Shown piece after piece: positions 10,641 through 23,760 of a stretch of DNA of 64,000 nt (position 1 is its first letter; every line of letters begins with the position of its first letter). This DNA comes from Tipula vernalis (Eukaryota > Arthropoda > Insecta > Diptera > Tipulidae). Position numbers and translations under genes: made by a program. The stretch is taken from assembly GCA_958295665.1 (NCBI GenBank), contig OY282558.1:314436092-314500091 (forward strand). Direction: 5' to 3'. The notes beneath the pieces were generated by a model. It did no database searches. It was not told where the DNA came from and was given only the letters and a program-made list of their open reading frames with translations.

Positions 10641-11662
10641 ATAAATTTTTTTTTTTTTTTTTTTAATAAAAATGAATGTATATCTAGTAAGGTTCAGTAT
10701 TGTTGTCATCGTCGTGTGCTATACACCAATATAATCTCGAAAAATTGAGTGATTTTTTTTTTTATATATTTTCTCAAACACACAATATTTTGTGTTGTAT
10801 TTTGGAAAAATTAGACATTTTCCGTTCGTTCGTATTTTTTATATTTTATTTTTTATTTTTTGTTATATACTATACTCACCCGATACAAAAACAACAAAAT
10901 TATTTTTGTAATAAAAATATTTTTCATTCATTCGTTGAACAACATCGGTGCGAAACAGGCGCGAAAATTATTTTTCCTATTATAATAAAAATAAATTTTT
11001 ATTTTTATTATTATAATTTAAAAAAAAAAAAAATTTATTTAAATAAATAAAAAGTGTCATTACAATAATTATTATTATTACGATTATTATTTTTACGATT
11101 ATTTTTATTACCGACTATTATTATTTATTTTATTATTATTTTGTTTTTTATTTTTTGGAAAAAATTACAAATAGACAAATATAATAAAATTTAATTTTAT
11201 TTATAAAAATAACCAAAAGTTAAAATTGTTGTTGTGAATATACACATATTTATTTGAGTGAAAGCAAATAAATTATACAAAAAAGAAAATTGTTTAATGT
11301 GTGGTATTTGATTTAAATTATTTTTTAATTGTTGTTTTTCAATTAAAATTAAAAGTGTTATATGAAAATATTAAAATATGATAAAATGCATTCGAGAAAA
11401 TATTTTCACTGTGAAATAAATTGTGAATATTATTTATACTAATAAAAAGAATTAATTGATATTAAGTGAGAAAATTATATATTTATATTTTGAAATTTGA
11501 GTGAAGTGACAAGAAATTAAATTTTAAGTGAATTCTTCCAGCCAATTATTTATATATAAATATCAACATTATATAAAGAAAAGGCGCTCATTATTCGAAA
11601 GACAGATTTTTGGTTATCATTTTGGTTATATAAAATCCAGCAAAATTACTCTAACAATTGAT
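10641..11662 (+). other. presumed long A/U-rich 5' leader of Ubx
   Basis: About 1 kb of poly-T, poly-A and ATT-repeat rich sequence between the candidate start region and the Ubx ATG. A long leader (close to 1 kb) is known for Drosophila Ubx, which makes this plausible. Several short upstream frames are present. The longest, about 116 codons at 10700-11050, is F/Y/K-rich with no similarity I recognise and is treated as chance. An in-frame open extension runs upstream of the Ubx ATG from about 11528 but has no ATG of its own. Confidence 0.5.
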
Positions 11663-12275
11663 ATGAATTCGTACTTCGAACAGTCTGGCTTTTATGGCCA
11701 TCCCCATCAATCAGCCGGGATGGGAATGGCAACGGCTGGTCATCATGATCAGACACCGTCAGCTGCATATCGTGGGTTTCCATTATCGCTTGGAATGTCC
11801 CCATATGCCAACCACCACCTCCATCAATCGCGTACAACACAAGATTCACCCTATGACGCCAGTATAACAGCAGCATGTAGTAAAATATACGATGGAGCAT
11901 ATAATAAGGATTGTGCCAAAACAGGAACCACAACAACCGGCAATGGTGAAACAAATGGTTACAAAGATGTGTGGAATAATAATACATCGAATGGTGCAGG
12001 CGGTGGAGGTGGTGGAACCGGTAGTGGTAGTGGAAGTGGAGGAAGTGCACAAAATTCTACCGCTCCAGTCAGACCATCAGCGTGTACACCGGACTCGAGG
12101 GTCGGCGGTTATTTAGAGTCAAGTGGTTCGCCCGCTAGTCGAGGCGGTTCAACAAGTGTAACAGCAGGAGCATGGAACGCTAATTGTTCAATAACAACGG
12201 GCGGTACACAAGCAGCAGCAACCAGTCTACATCAATCTGCAAATCATACATTTTATCCATGGATGGCTATCGCAG
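11663..12275 (+). CDS. Ubx: Ultrabithorax homeotic protein, first coding exon
   Basis: The exon encodes the N-terminal 204 codons plus one base of Ubx, the Hox transcription factor that specifies posterior thoracic and first abdominal identity. Visible blocks are MNSYFEQSGFYGHPHQ (residues 1-16, including the NSYF form of the Hox SSYF activation motif), YRGFPLSLGMSPYANHHL (36-53), RTTQDSPYDASITAACSKIY (57-76), a glycine/serine linker (111-128), VRPSACTPDSRVGGYL (136-151) and FYPWMAIAG (197-205). YPWM is the hexapeptide that contacts the Exd/Pbx partner. The start at 11663 was chosen because it matches the family N-terminus. The open frame continues 45 codons upstream but without an ATG. The polyalanine preceding YRGFP in Drosophila is reduced to two alanines. 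The homeodomain lies in a later exon outside the window. The exon ends in phase 1 at CAG|GTTAGT. Confidence 0.97.
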
Positions 12276-12281
12276 GTTAGT
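12273..12281 (+). other. Ubx: Ubx exon 1 splice donor CAG|GTTAGT
   Basis: The donor follows the conserved ...YPWMAIA codons with one base of the next codon (phase 1), the position used in fly Ubx. The reading frame meets a TAG stop at 12278-12280, directly inside the donor, so only splicing here yields a homeodomain-containing protein. Confidence 0.9.
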
Positions 12282-15200
12282 AATTTTTTTTTAATTTTTT
12301 TATTTCCCGCCCGTGTTATTTCAAATTGCCGTCGGAATGTTTAAAAAATTTGAAAAAAACTCATCTGTTATATGTACGGTTACGAGTATAATTCCCCTCC
12401 GGCTGAATTAGTTACACGATCATAAAATAATATCGCAAACATTTTATATATGTAGATACCTATACCCAAATAATTAATTGTGATACATAATTGTAGTGAA
12501 TCATAAAACGCGCAATAATTTATGTTATCGTATTCCACCTTTTCGCCAAAACAAAATTTTTAAAATCAATGAAACATGTAATAATAACAAAACATAAAAA
12601 ACGAAATTAATTTTGTTTTTTGTTTTGCTGTATCACAAAGTATTACCAAAATATTGATAAAGATCACAAACCGCATAAAAACATCCTCTTGTAAGTGTCA
12701 TTCAAATTAAAAAATTACTACCTACCTCTCTAATCAACAAACAAATCAACGCGGAACATAAATTTACGTATGTAACCTGCTCTCCCCGATCTCTATACAT
12801 ACATAATGTGTATACATCATAAAAATTATTTTTTATGTGCGACAATAAAAAATCCAGACCATAAAACTTGATTCGAAATCCCTTTTAAATACGATTTTTA
12901 ATGGTTTTTAAATTGATCGTAAAAAAAAACGTTTGGGTTTGAGTCTTGGATATTGTTTGTATGTTACTTATATGACAAATAACAAAAATTCGGTAGCCAA
13001 TTAATTAAATTGACAATTAATTTATTCATTTTCATTATATCACGACGTGTGTGGTCTTCCAAATTAATTATTTAAATTATATTTGGATTTCTCCAATATT
13101 TTCGAACCCTACAAATGTTCTTCTTATTAGAATTAAAATTTATTATGTATGCAACACAACGTCTGATCAGAATTATTATGAATGCAATTTTTAACACGAT
13201 ATTTATAACGTTTTTGTTATTGTATTTTATAATACGCGCGACACAAAATAAATTGATTATTTTGATTATATCCTGTGGCCAATTCTCAAACAAAAAAAAA
13301 ATGAAAAATACAAATTATTGTAATAAAATATTTTTTTATTTTATTTTAATTATAATCTTCACCCAAAACCAAGCGAAACGAACAAACACAAAATTTAAAT
13401 ACAAAACGACAAACAGTAGAATATTTATGTTAATTTTTAATTCCGAAATTAATTTAATTTAATTTTGTGTGTCAATTTTTAAAATCACACATTTTGAATC
13501 ATCAATGCGATTTAGCTATAATCAAATTATTTTTAAATGAGATGAAAACCGACACGAAGTGTGTGTAAGTGTAGATATAAAATATAAAATTTCTTTATTA
13601 ATAAATTATACTCGAGTGCATTCAAACCAGAAATTAATCATTTTTTTTTATTTTTTTTTGTAAAAATCTAAGAAATTCTAATTTTTTGTCATGTTGAATA
13701 CATAATATTTCCTCGTCTTGCGACTTATGTAACTTGTCTCATTTATTATGAAATATATTTTTTTATTTTAATAAATTTATCGTGTAGGATTGGAAGCCTT
13801 TAGGAACTTGTTTTTATTTGATATTTTTTTATAATTTTCTTAAATAAAAACCGAAATAAATCTGTTTTGGAATTTTAATTTTAATTTATAATTGAATTTG
13901 ACATCACCGCATCGAACGATTGTCAAAACCGTTTTTTTTTTGCGTCAAGATAATTGATTGAAATTAAAATTGACACTCGTTTATACAAAAAGTAATTAAT
14001 CGGCTAGTGCACGCATATATAAAAAAATTGATGAATATATTATAAATAAAATTAATTTACATTTTAAGTCTCGTCGCTAAATCTAATCAGATTATGTGTG
14101 CAATATAATTTGGTTTAAATGTTTTTTACTAGATGGCAGTGTGACAAAAGGTACAAATGTTATAAGACTTACCTATATACAATTTACTTACAATTAAACC
14201 AATTGGATGATTATTCAAAAATAAAAACTCTTTTATTAAAATACTCTAATTAATTTTATTTATTTTTTTATTGATTTAATTTATCATAAATTACATTAAT
14301 TTTTTTCTGCCGACCCTACTTGTGGAATTCTGTAATTAAAAGAACAACAAATTAGTTAAAATAAAAAGGATGAATTATTTGAAATGCCATCTATGAACCG
14401 ATAGTTATAATACGAGCCCTCCATTAAACAATTTTAATGGAATTCCAATTTTCCATTTCTATGGCTACAAAGTGTACATTTAAATAAACTTCAAATTCGT
14501 TCTGCTTTCCGTACCATTATCGAACAAATTCAATTTTTAAAATTATTTGCTGTAAAATCTAAAAATTAAAAGTTTTTTATTTTGTTTCAAGTTAAAATTC
14601 TCATTTTCGTTAATAATTGGCTGTTTCGGTCCATCATAAGATAAATGTTAAGAAATTTTGAGGTAAAGTTTAAACCAACAGTGTTTATTAAGTGTAGATC
14701 TTGATCGATTGGTGAATCTCTTAAACTAAACTGATGCTGGTCGCTAAACTGTCGATTCAAATCGTTTAATTTATAAACTTACGAGTAAAAAACTGATTTA
14801 AGTCCAACTTAAATAAAATCGAAAATTTGAAAACGGTTGGGCTCTCGTTTTCAAAACTATTTTTATTTTAAAATTTTGACTCGCCTTTTTAGTTTTGACT
14901 TATTTTAGTTTCATTCGAAATTATTCGTATCTGAATTGCCGATATTTTATGAAATTGGAAAATTTTAGGGTTTATGAAACTTCCAATATTTTGAGCGCTT
15001 GAAGCCGAATTTTTTGAGAATTAACATTTAAGATCACATTTTAATTACCCAATTTGTTAAATTATAAAATTTTTAGCTATTGAATTTTCTTTATTCAATT
15101 ATCATTTAAATTATGGAAGTACAAACAAAAGTTCCTCACATGTGTAGCCTAAAATTTTAAAATATCTGTTTCTAAATTGTGTAATACTTGATTATTAAAT

Positions 15201-15500
15201 TTTAGTCCAGGCTTACTAATTATCAGTTTTAAAATTTATAGAAATTCGAAAAATTCAATTTATAATCACAAATTTTTAAATTATGGATTATATGAATTAT
15301 GAGCTCTAAAATTTTCGACTCAAACTTTTAATGCGAACGCGATCGAATTTTACAAATCTGAATTTTAGATTAATTTTTACGTCTAATTGTAGGCCAAAAA
15401 TACAATTATTTGAATTTTTGTAAATTCTAATTGCAAAGAGTTTTGATTTTAATATTTTCAAACCGATTTAACCATATTAAAAATTCATAATATAAAATTT
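12282..15500. other. Ubx: first part of Ubx intron 1, no gene
   Basis: Promoter-proximal intron DNA. The portion up to about 14.2 kb is non-repetitive, AT-rich and contains many homeodomain-type ATTA/TAAT cores, so it could hold regulatory sites. From about 14.2 kb it grades into AAATTTT-type sequence. Frames found here, such as a 115-codon one at 13115-13462, are I/F/N/K-rich and without similarity. Confidence 0.45.
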
Positions 15501-18500
15501 GAATTTGTGTTGAGCAATTAAAAATCTAAACTGTAATTTTGATTTGTCTTTAAATGTTAAAATTAGTTGGAAATAATTTGTTTAAATTAAATATTTCAAC
15601 CGAATTTGAAAAGTTTTAATTTTGGACCAGATTGAAATTTTCAAACTAGTTTATGCAATTACAAATTTTAGTATGAATTTTGGATATTTGTAGATGGTTA
15701 CTAATATTCAGAATTACCTAGCATCAATATTTGTAAAAGTGTTACAACCGAACATTGCTTTTTTTATAAAATGCTAAAAATTGTATTTTAGGCATTTAAA
15801 ACCTTGCGAAATCTGAAAAGTGGAGGACTTAAAATTTTTAAAAAGCTTTTAAAATGCAAATTTCGAAATAATTTCTTCAATCTTAAACTGTAATCCGACT
15901 TTTATATAAACAAATCAAAATTTGTAATTCCAATGGAAATTTAAATTTTATAATTCTGAATAGAAAATGTTACTCGTAAATTTTAAATATTCCTCCATTT
16001 TAAACTAATTGTAATGTTTGAAATATTGATTTCTGCCTTTGTTTCAAAAATATTAATTTTATAGTTTGAATTTAAAATTTCAATGCAACTTAATGAGCGA
16101 TTCATAAATTATGGATTAGCCATTATGGGAATTTGATCGATAATGACTTTTTATTTTTTGTACCCGAAATCAAATATTTATGAGCAACCAACATTTTTTG
16201 AAATTCTAAATTATTCATTAAAATGTTAAGCGCTGATATATAAATTAATCTCTGAATTTAAAACTAAAAGTTAAATAATTTCGCTATTATTTCGAAGATT
16301 TCTGTATTTTATGAATTTCAAACTAAATTTTACGAAAGATTTATAGTTCATGATAAAGGTTAGAATTATAATAGTTCTCTTAGACTTTTGAAGCCAAATT
16401 TTTGTTCTAGCTGTATGAGCGAATTTAATTTTGAATTGTTTAATATATTAAATTAGAAGTTATATAATTTTCTTAATTTTAGAATTTATTCCGTCTTAAC
16501 CTTAAGTAATTAACAATTTTGAAATCTTACTTTATAAAACTGTGAAGTCCATTTTTTAGTATTAAACAATTTTAAATCAGAAATTTATATTGAAATTAAA
16601 TTTTCGATAGAAATTCATGAAATCCGATGGTCTCCTTCAAAATTTCAAAAATACGGATATTTGTACTCTAAATTAAAAAAACAAAATTAACAAATTTTTT
16701 ACTTTTGCTAAGTATAAATATTCTAATTTATCGAGTTTAAATTTTTAGAAGTTTATTCTTAAAGCACTGCTTAATTTAAAATTTTAATTTTAACTAACGG
16801 AAAATGATTATTGTATTTTTTTCAAAATCGTGCCACTTTTGGCAACACAAAATTATGCTAAATTACATTATTGAGATTTGAGTTCTTGCAAATGATTTTA
16901 ATTATTTCAACCAAATTTGGAAAGTCTCAATTTGGACCGTACTTTATATTATTTAAGTATCTTCAAATTTTCAAAAGAAACTAGTTTATGAAATTATCAA
17001 ATTTTATTTCGAATTTTGAATATTAACTAATCTAAACTGTAACTAATATTCAGAATTAGTAATCACAAATATTTGTAAGAGAGTTACATCGAAACATTAC
17101 CTTATTCTTGTTATTCTGAAAATTGTATTTCAAGCATTTCAAACGTTTCAATGTCTGAAAAATGCAGACCTATTTAGAATCTATTTCTACGAAATTTAGC
17201 TCCAAAATTTTAAATATTCGACTCTTTAAACTTATTTAAATATTAGAAATTTGATTTCTGTCTTTATTTTAACACCTTTAATTTTTGGAAATTTTTTAGT
17301 CTAATAATATTAATTTTATAGTATTTAGTTTTAAATGTTGATTATATTTTATGAGAGATTCCCAAATTATGGCTTAGCGATTGTCGAAATTTGATGGAAA
17401 GTGCGACTTTTTATTTTTTAAAAACGAAATTAAATATTTATCAACTTATAAAATTATTTCAAATTCTTAATTATTCGCTACGGAAACGCTGGGAAATTTA
17501 AAGCTTTTTGAAAGCCGTATAAGCGTGTGTTAGGAAAAAAAACAATTAACCTCTGCTCTCCTAAATTTTTAGAATCTTTTACAAATCATAATTAAGTAGA
17601 TTTTTGTACTTTATGATTTTCAAACAATGTTTTACTAAAGATTCATAATTCATGATTAGATCAATATTAATTAAAGATTTATAGGTAGAATGATGGCAGT
17701 TCTTTAAATCTTTAAAAGCCGAGTTTTTATTCTGACTGTATGACCAAATTAATGTTGAATAATTTGAAATTATTAATTGAAAGTTGTAAAAGTAATTAAG
17801 AATTTGAATTTTCAGTAAGGAATTTTAAATTTGTGAAGCTAAATATCAAATCATAATTTTATATTGAATATTAAGTTATTTTTGCATTTACAAATTTTCG
17901 ATAGAAAATTCAGCAAATCCCATGATCAGTTGTAGAGGGTACAAAAATACGGAAATATAAGTATGTACTCTGTATTAGAATTTCAATTCTAATTAACGAA
18001 AAATGATTTCTTAATATTTCAAATTAGTTTCTTTAAATTTTCGAACGAATCTAGTTTAGTTTCGAAAATTACAAATTAATGTTCTAATTTTGATTATTTT
18101 CAGACAATTGTTTTTTTCGTAATTCTAATAATTATATTTTAAGCATTCGAAACCTTTGGAAATCTGATAAAATGGAGGCCTTAAGGTTTTGAAAAAGCTT
18201 TTGAAGCTTTTCAAATTTGGAAATAATTTCTTGAGTTTAAACTGTTTAATCCGAATTTCATATAAACAAATCAAAATTTGTAACTTCAATCGAATTATCG
18301 CACTTTGAAAATTTAAATAATTCCGATTTTAATTCTGAATAGGATATTTAAATCAATTCAACTATTTTAAACTAATTTTAAAGTTTCTAATATTTTTCCG
18401 TCATTATTTCGAAAATTTTGAATTTTTGGGGAATTTGTAATACTAATAATATTAATTTTGAAGTATAAATTTACAATTTTGATGCAACATAATAAGCGAT

Positions 18501-19450
18501 TCCTAAATTATGGACTGGCGATTATGGAAATTTAATCGAAAGTGACTTTTTGGGTATTAAATTCAAATTCAAGTTTTAGTGAACTTACAAAATTTTTTGA
18601 AATTCTAAATTATTCAATAAAATTTAATAAACGCTAGGAAATTTTTTGAATGACTACTAAGTACGTAATAGGTAAATGAATTAACCTCTGAATTTGTAAC
18701 TGAAAGTTGTTAAAAAATACACAAAATAAAAGTATGACCAAATTAATTTTGAATCATATAAAATACAATATAAAATTATAACTTACTAAATTTTATAATG
18801 TTTATTCCGTCTTAAGTAATTAACAAATTGAAAATCTTCCTTTATGAAATTGTGAAATCAATTTTTTCGTATTATAGAATTATTCAAAATATGTATTTTC
18901 AGAACAGAATTTTTAATTTTTAACGCTAATTTTTTATTTAATTATTTTTCTATTTACAAATTTTCGATAGCAAATTTATAAAATCCGGTGATCTGTCGCA
19001 ATGAGTTCATAAATACGAATTTACGTACACAGAATTTCAAAAATAATAATTTTCCTACTTTTCATAATTAAAAATTCCCATTTAGATATCGAGTTTTGAT
19101 TCAGAAATTTTGCAGAATTTAATTTTCAGTAAAGAACTTTTAATTTCTGAGGCTAAATTTCGAATCAGAATTTTATATTAAATATTCAATTATTTTTGTG
19201 TTTACAAATTTTTATTGCAAATTCCGATAAATTCCGATAAAATTCTGATCAGATCAAAAATACGAATTATTCTCTGTACCTTGAATTTAAAAAAATAATA
19301 AATTTTCTAATTCTGATAATTAAAAATTTTGATTTATCGAGTTTCAGAAATTGCAGGTTAAAACACGCTTGAATTGAAAATTTGAATCCTAATTAACAAA
19401 ATTTGATTTTAGTATTTTTTGCGATTTAAAACGGGCCAAATAGGGGTCCT
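15500..19450. repeat. diverged kilobase-scale tandem duplication array A
   Basis: Matching landmarks recur in the same order. A block containing AAATTATGG followed by a GCGATTATG/GAAATTTGATCG-like stretch occurs near 16,107, 17,368 and 18,508. A TTTTCGATAGAAA-like block followed by AATCC and GATC words occurs near 16,601, 17,895 and 18,960. A GGAGG...AAAAAGCTTTT block followed by ATATAAACAAATCAAAATTT occurs near 15,830 and 18,170, with a weaker version near 17,150. Spacing is about 1.1-1.3 kb, giving three clear units plus partial ones. Divergence is high, so the array is old. Confidence 0.7.
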
Positions 19451-20839
19451 TGTAAATGATTTTAAATGAAAAATTCAGAAAGTAAATATTCTTTGGTTTT
19501 CTTAAAATTTTTATCAACTCTAAATAAATAATATAAAATACTATAAAATTCTTTATTCTTATATTATTTAATTCCTAAAACTATTTCAATCATTAAATTC
19601 ATGAAAATTCATTGAAATCATTAAATTATAAAACAGAACTGGCCAATTTTGAAAATTTGAGTTTCTTTTGTTGAAAATACCACTATTCGAATCCTGGTGC
19701 TCAACACGGAACATGAAGATTGTACATACTGGCCATGGAATCAGCCATCAAAAAAAAATTCAAATTCCAAATTTTAAAATTTTAGATTATTAGAAGTATT
19801 GAAAGTTGGTATTTCGTATGTGCAATGCGAAATAAAAGTTTTTTAAAATGTATTTGGATGCACCTAAATTTAAAATTTCAATATTGAATTTTGAAACTTT
19901 CTTACACAATTTTAAATATTTTAAATATTTTGTTGAATTAATTCTTTTATAATCACAATTTGCGAATATCAGTTTGTTTGCTAATTTCGATCGTCTGAAA
20001 TTTGTTATCGATGCTATAAAATTTTTCAATATTTAATTAAAAAGAAAAACAACTTACATTTTTTCATTCACATTTTAATTCTAATATTCAAATTTGATTT
20101 ATTAGTAAATCTTTTAAAATTTGAAGTACATATGCCATTATTTTATCGATTATTGATCGTTTACCCAAATTCTAATTTTAACTATCGAATCAGTATCAAA
20201 AATTTGTATATATAAACAATATAATTGCAATTTCAATTATTTTTCAAAATTTAAATTAGAAACCCTTTTTTCAATGTTTTGAAAGGGTTTATAACATTTT
20301 AATTTTGGTAATTCATGTTTTCGAAACAGAAAAAAATTTTAGGGCACAGATATTGCTTAGAAAACTTATTTAATTTAGGAAGAAGGTATAGAAAAGAGTC
20401 CAAATAAAATAATTTTGCAACTATAATTTATACAGTAATAGAAGATCAAAAAACTAATTTGGTTAATCCAAAACAACCACATTAACAAAAGCACTAAAAT
20501 TTACCATGAACAAATACCTTTATAACAGTGCCCAATTTTGATTTAGCGGTCTTAAGTAAATCAGTTAAATTTATAAATTTCATACGTTAGAAAAAAAAAT
20601 TTAAATAATAAAATTTATTTGGTTAGGTATAAGAAAATTTGTTCAGGGTGACAAATTATCATAAACCCAAAAAAAAAAAAATAGTTTGGATTAAAATGAA
20701 GACCAAGATTGTTTAGATATTAAAATTCTTCGACAATATTTGTATTATTTTAAATAAATTAACATACAAATAATTTAGTCAAAATATTGGGTCCCTACTG
20801 TGTCCATATATAATTTGTAAACTATTAAAATTCCTAAAT
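19451..20839. other. Ubx: AT-rich intron sequence, nothing recognised
   Basis: Low-complexity intron sequence. Open frames here are chance products of poor composition. No repeat structure could be aligned with confidence. Confidence 0.35.
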
Positions 20840-23760
20840 GCTTATACCAAAAACTCTTGGTTCAGCTCCGCAAACAAAAACAAATAATTCATTTTCAATC
20901 TGTGCGCCAAACCATAATTGTTATAATGATCATAATAATATAATTTCTTTCCTTCATAAAATTTATAATAAAATAATACAACTAAAATTACGTATAAGTA
21001 ATCATTACGCAATTAAACCTCTCATATTTGGCTGCCAAGTTAAATGAAACACAAAATTGAAGCAGTAAAATAAAAAAAAAACCAAACCAAAAAAAATGGT
21101 GAATGTCAAGGCGGTAACTCCAAAGTAATATAATACGTACAAATTATACAGCTAAAATTTAATCTTTTTGTTTCGTCATTTTATTTTAATGCGTGCGATA
21201 ATAATAGAAATCAAATGCGAGTACAACCATATTATATACCTTTATCACTTAAAACAGCACATAAGAAATGTGTATGCGTCATAAAGTCTTATCGCAATGT
21301 GTGTATTTTATGGGTTCATGTCAATTAATTTTTATATTATGTATTGTACAAATCCTTTTAACTTATAACACCTACAATTTATAAATACGCATATGTACGC
21401 CTAAAACTTAATTATGAAGCGCGCGAATACAATTATATAAATTATTTAAATAATAATAATAATAATCTTGATGATCATCTTAATCATTATTTTTATGTTA
21501 ATCGTTACGACTTGATGATTATTGTAATGTTGACGATTTAACAACTTTTTGTGCTTTAATTGAATTTTATCGTGTTTAACACATTTAGTAAATATGTAAA
21601 TGGTCTTGTAATTTTTTTGTTTTTCTTTATTTTAAGGTTAAATCTAATAAAATTCTAATCAAATTCAAATATAATTTAATTCTAAATTGCTTATTTATGA
21701 GGATCATCTTTTATATATTATACAATGTTGTCTGTATTAATGTACGTTAGCTTGTATATATAAACACACAAAAAATAAATAAAATAATAAACCCAATGAT
21801 TATTGATTTATTATTTATTTGTGCACAAGTAGAAAAAAAAAAAAAAAGAAAAGAAGAATGTGTTTCTAATCATTTAAATTAATTATTTTTGCAACATTTT
21901 TTCGCGGTCAGTGATGTACTGGCTGCCTATTTAATAATATAAAATTTAAAAATAAATTAGTGCGCGCACACGTCCAATTTTTTTAATTCCATCTCTGTTG
22001 ATCTTATAAGGTTTTTTTTTTTTTTGTTAATTCGATGGTCGTAAATTATTTTTTCTTACAAAACAAAACAGATATAAGAAAACAAAAAAAAAAAAAAACA
22101 CACAAAACGACGTTCGTATGCAAAATATAAAAATCAAAGTGAAAAGAGACGAATTTGTATATTTTTTTTTTTATAAAAATTTTCGTGTTTTTCTCATCAT
22201 ATTTTGTGTTTTGAATAATTTAAAATTAATTATTTTAGTATTGTTGTGTATAACGTAACAATTTAAATTGAAATAAGAATCAATATACGAATACATAATG
22301 TATGTAAAAGAAAATCAGAAACCCATCTCGCATCTCATCGTGTACACATACAGGAATCTTGTTAGAATTTATGTTTGGAAATTTTTGTATTTTATGTAAA
22401 AGGGAATTTCTGAATAACTTTTAAAACGTATACTCGATTTGCAAACAACATTTTTCTTTTACCTGCGTCTAAATATAATTTTTATCATAGTTTTATAATC
22501 TGACGACTTTCAAATCAATTAAATTATTATTATTACAAATATTTATTTATTAATACTTAAATGTAAATGAGATTAGTGCGCTGCTGTAACTGTAATTAAT
22601 CTTATACACTTATAAATGTTAATATTTAAACTGATCTCTTGTGAAAACTACTATAATTTGATATTATTTAACAAATACATGTAGAAAGTAAAATATATTT
22701 TCATTTGTTTTGCTACTAATACTATGCCACAATAAATTCTTTAAGAAAAAAAAAAACATGATAACGCCCATCATCAAAAAATAATTTTGTTTTTTGACGA
22801 TCGTATGTTTGTAAGAAACCACAAAATTATGTTTTATATTCTTTCTTTTATTTTTTACTTACTTACTTATGTATACATATATATGTATGCGTGTGTATAA
22901 GTGATCTCAAATATATGTGTCAGTTTTGTTTTAAGTGGAAGAAAGAATCAGCTGAGTTTAAAGATTATTTTTAACGCAGCCATAGTTTATGAGTAATTTA
23001 TTTTAGTCATAATTACCCAACCTTATTATGATGCGATCTTAAACTATATACATATTTGATCTCAGATTTAAATAATTATAAAACAATGTCAGAAATACAC
23101 TATACGAAATAATGCATTTTTTATTAAGCGCCAGTATAAACTCGCATATCAATATTTCATGATCGAGTTTAACAGTTGGATATATTTAGCTATAACATTG
23201 TTTTTGTTTAATTACTTTATTATATTGAACGCGGACTATCGTCAGTAATCAAAAAAAAATTTTTTTTTTGTTCTATTATACAAATATAAATGTGACATTA
23301 ATTGAGAGATTTTAATTTATTCATGCTGTGCGCATTTGAATTTTATGTTTTTTTTTTTAAATATACATAACTGTGAAATGATATAAAACTGAAGAAGTTT
23401 TGAACTGTATATAAAAATATAAAAAATACGTAATGATATTTTTTATTAACAATTAAGATAATCGTCATTTTCAATCGCAATTATATACATACATACCTAT
23501 AATATACGAGATTACGTCTTATTGTGGTCGAACCTGATATACGAGATCATGTATATAAATCAAACAATTAAATAATAAAAAACTAACTATAACTTGATTT
23601 AAATGACATTTAATTGTTTGTTGATTTTGTAAAATTGTTTGCAGACCAACCTGACACTATGTACTCGTATGTTATTCACAATATTATGATTTTTTTTTTA
23701 GATTATATTAATTACAGATTATGTATATTGAAATCCCAATTACATTTTATTGTAAGTTAT
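20840..23760. promoter_or_regulatory. Ubx: candidate regulatory island 1 in Ubx intron 1
   Basis: The sequence texture changes from AAATTTT words to varied sequence with TATGTA/TACATA steps, TTTATNR Hox/Cdx-like strings, many ATTA cores and CGCG/GTGTG words. No coding potential or repeat is visible. This is the texture of unique fly intron DNA, and the intron of Ubx is known to hold enhancers. The enhancer call is inferred from composition alone. Confidence 0.35.

Noticed and set aside
10700..11050. A 116-codon open frame on the + strand just before Ubx.
   Set aside because: Composition is almost entirely F, I, Y, K and N, as expected from poly-T/poly-A sequence, and it lies in the presumed leader.
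11528..11662. A 45-codon N-terminal extension of Ubx.
   Set aside because: It starts at GTG, not ATG, and the conserved Hox N-terminus begins at 11,663.
11646..12116. Open frames on both strands overlapping the Ubx exon.
   Set aside because: They are shadows of the GC-richer Ubx coding sequence (His/Tyr-rich or Thr/Cys-rich translations) in other frames.
13115..13462. A 115-codon frame in the first part of the intron.
   Set aside because: Low-complexity I/F/L/N/K sequence without domain or codon texture, and an opposite-strand frame of similar quality overlaps it.
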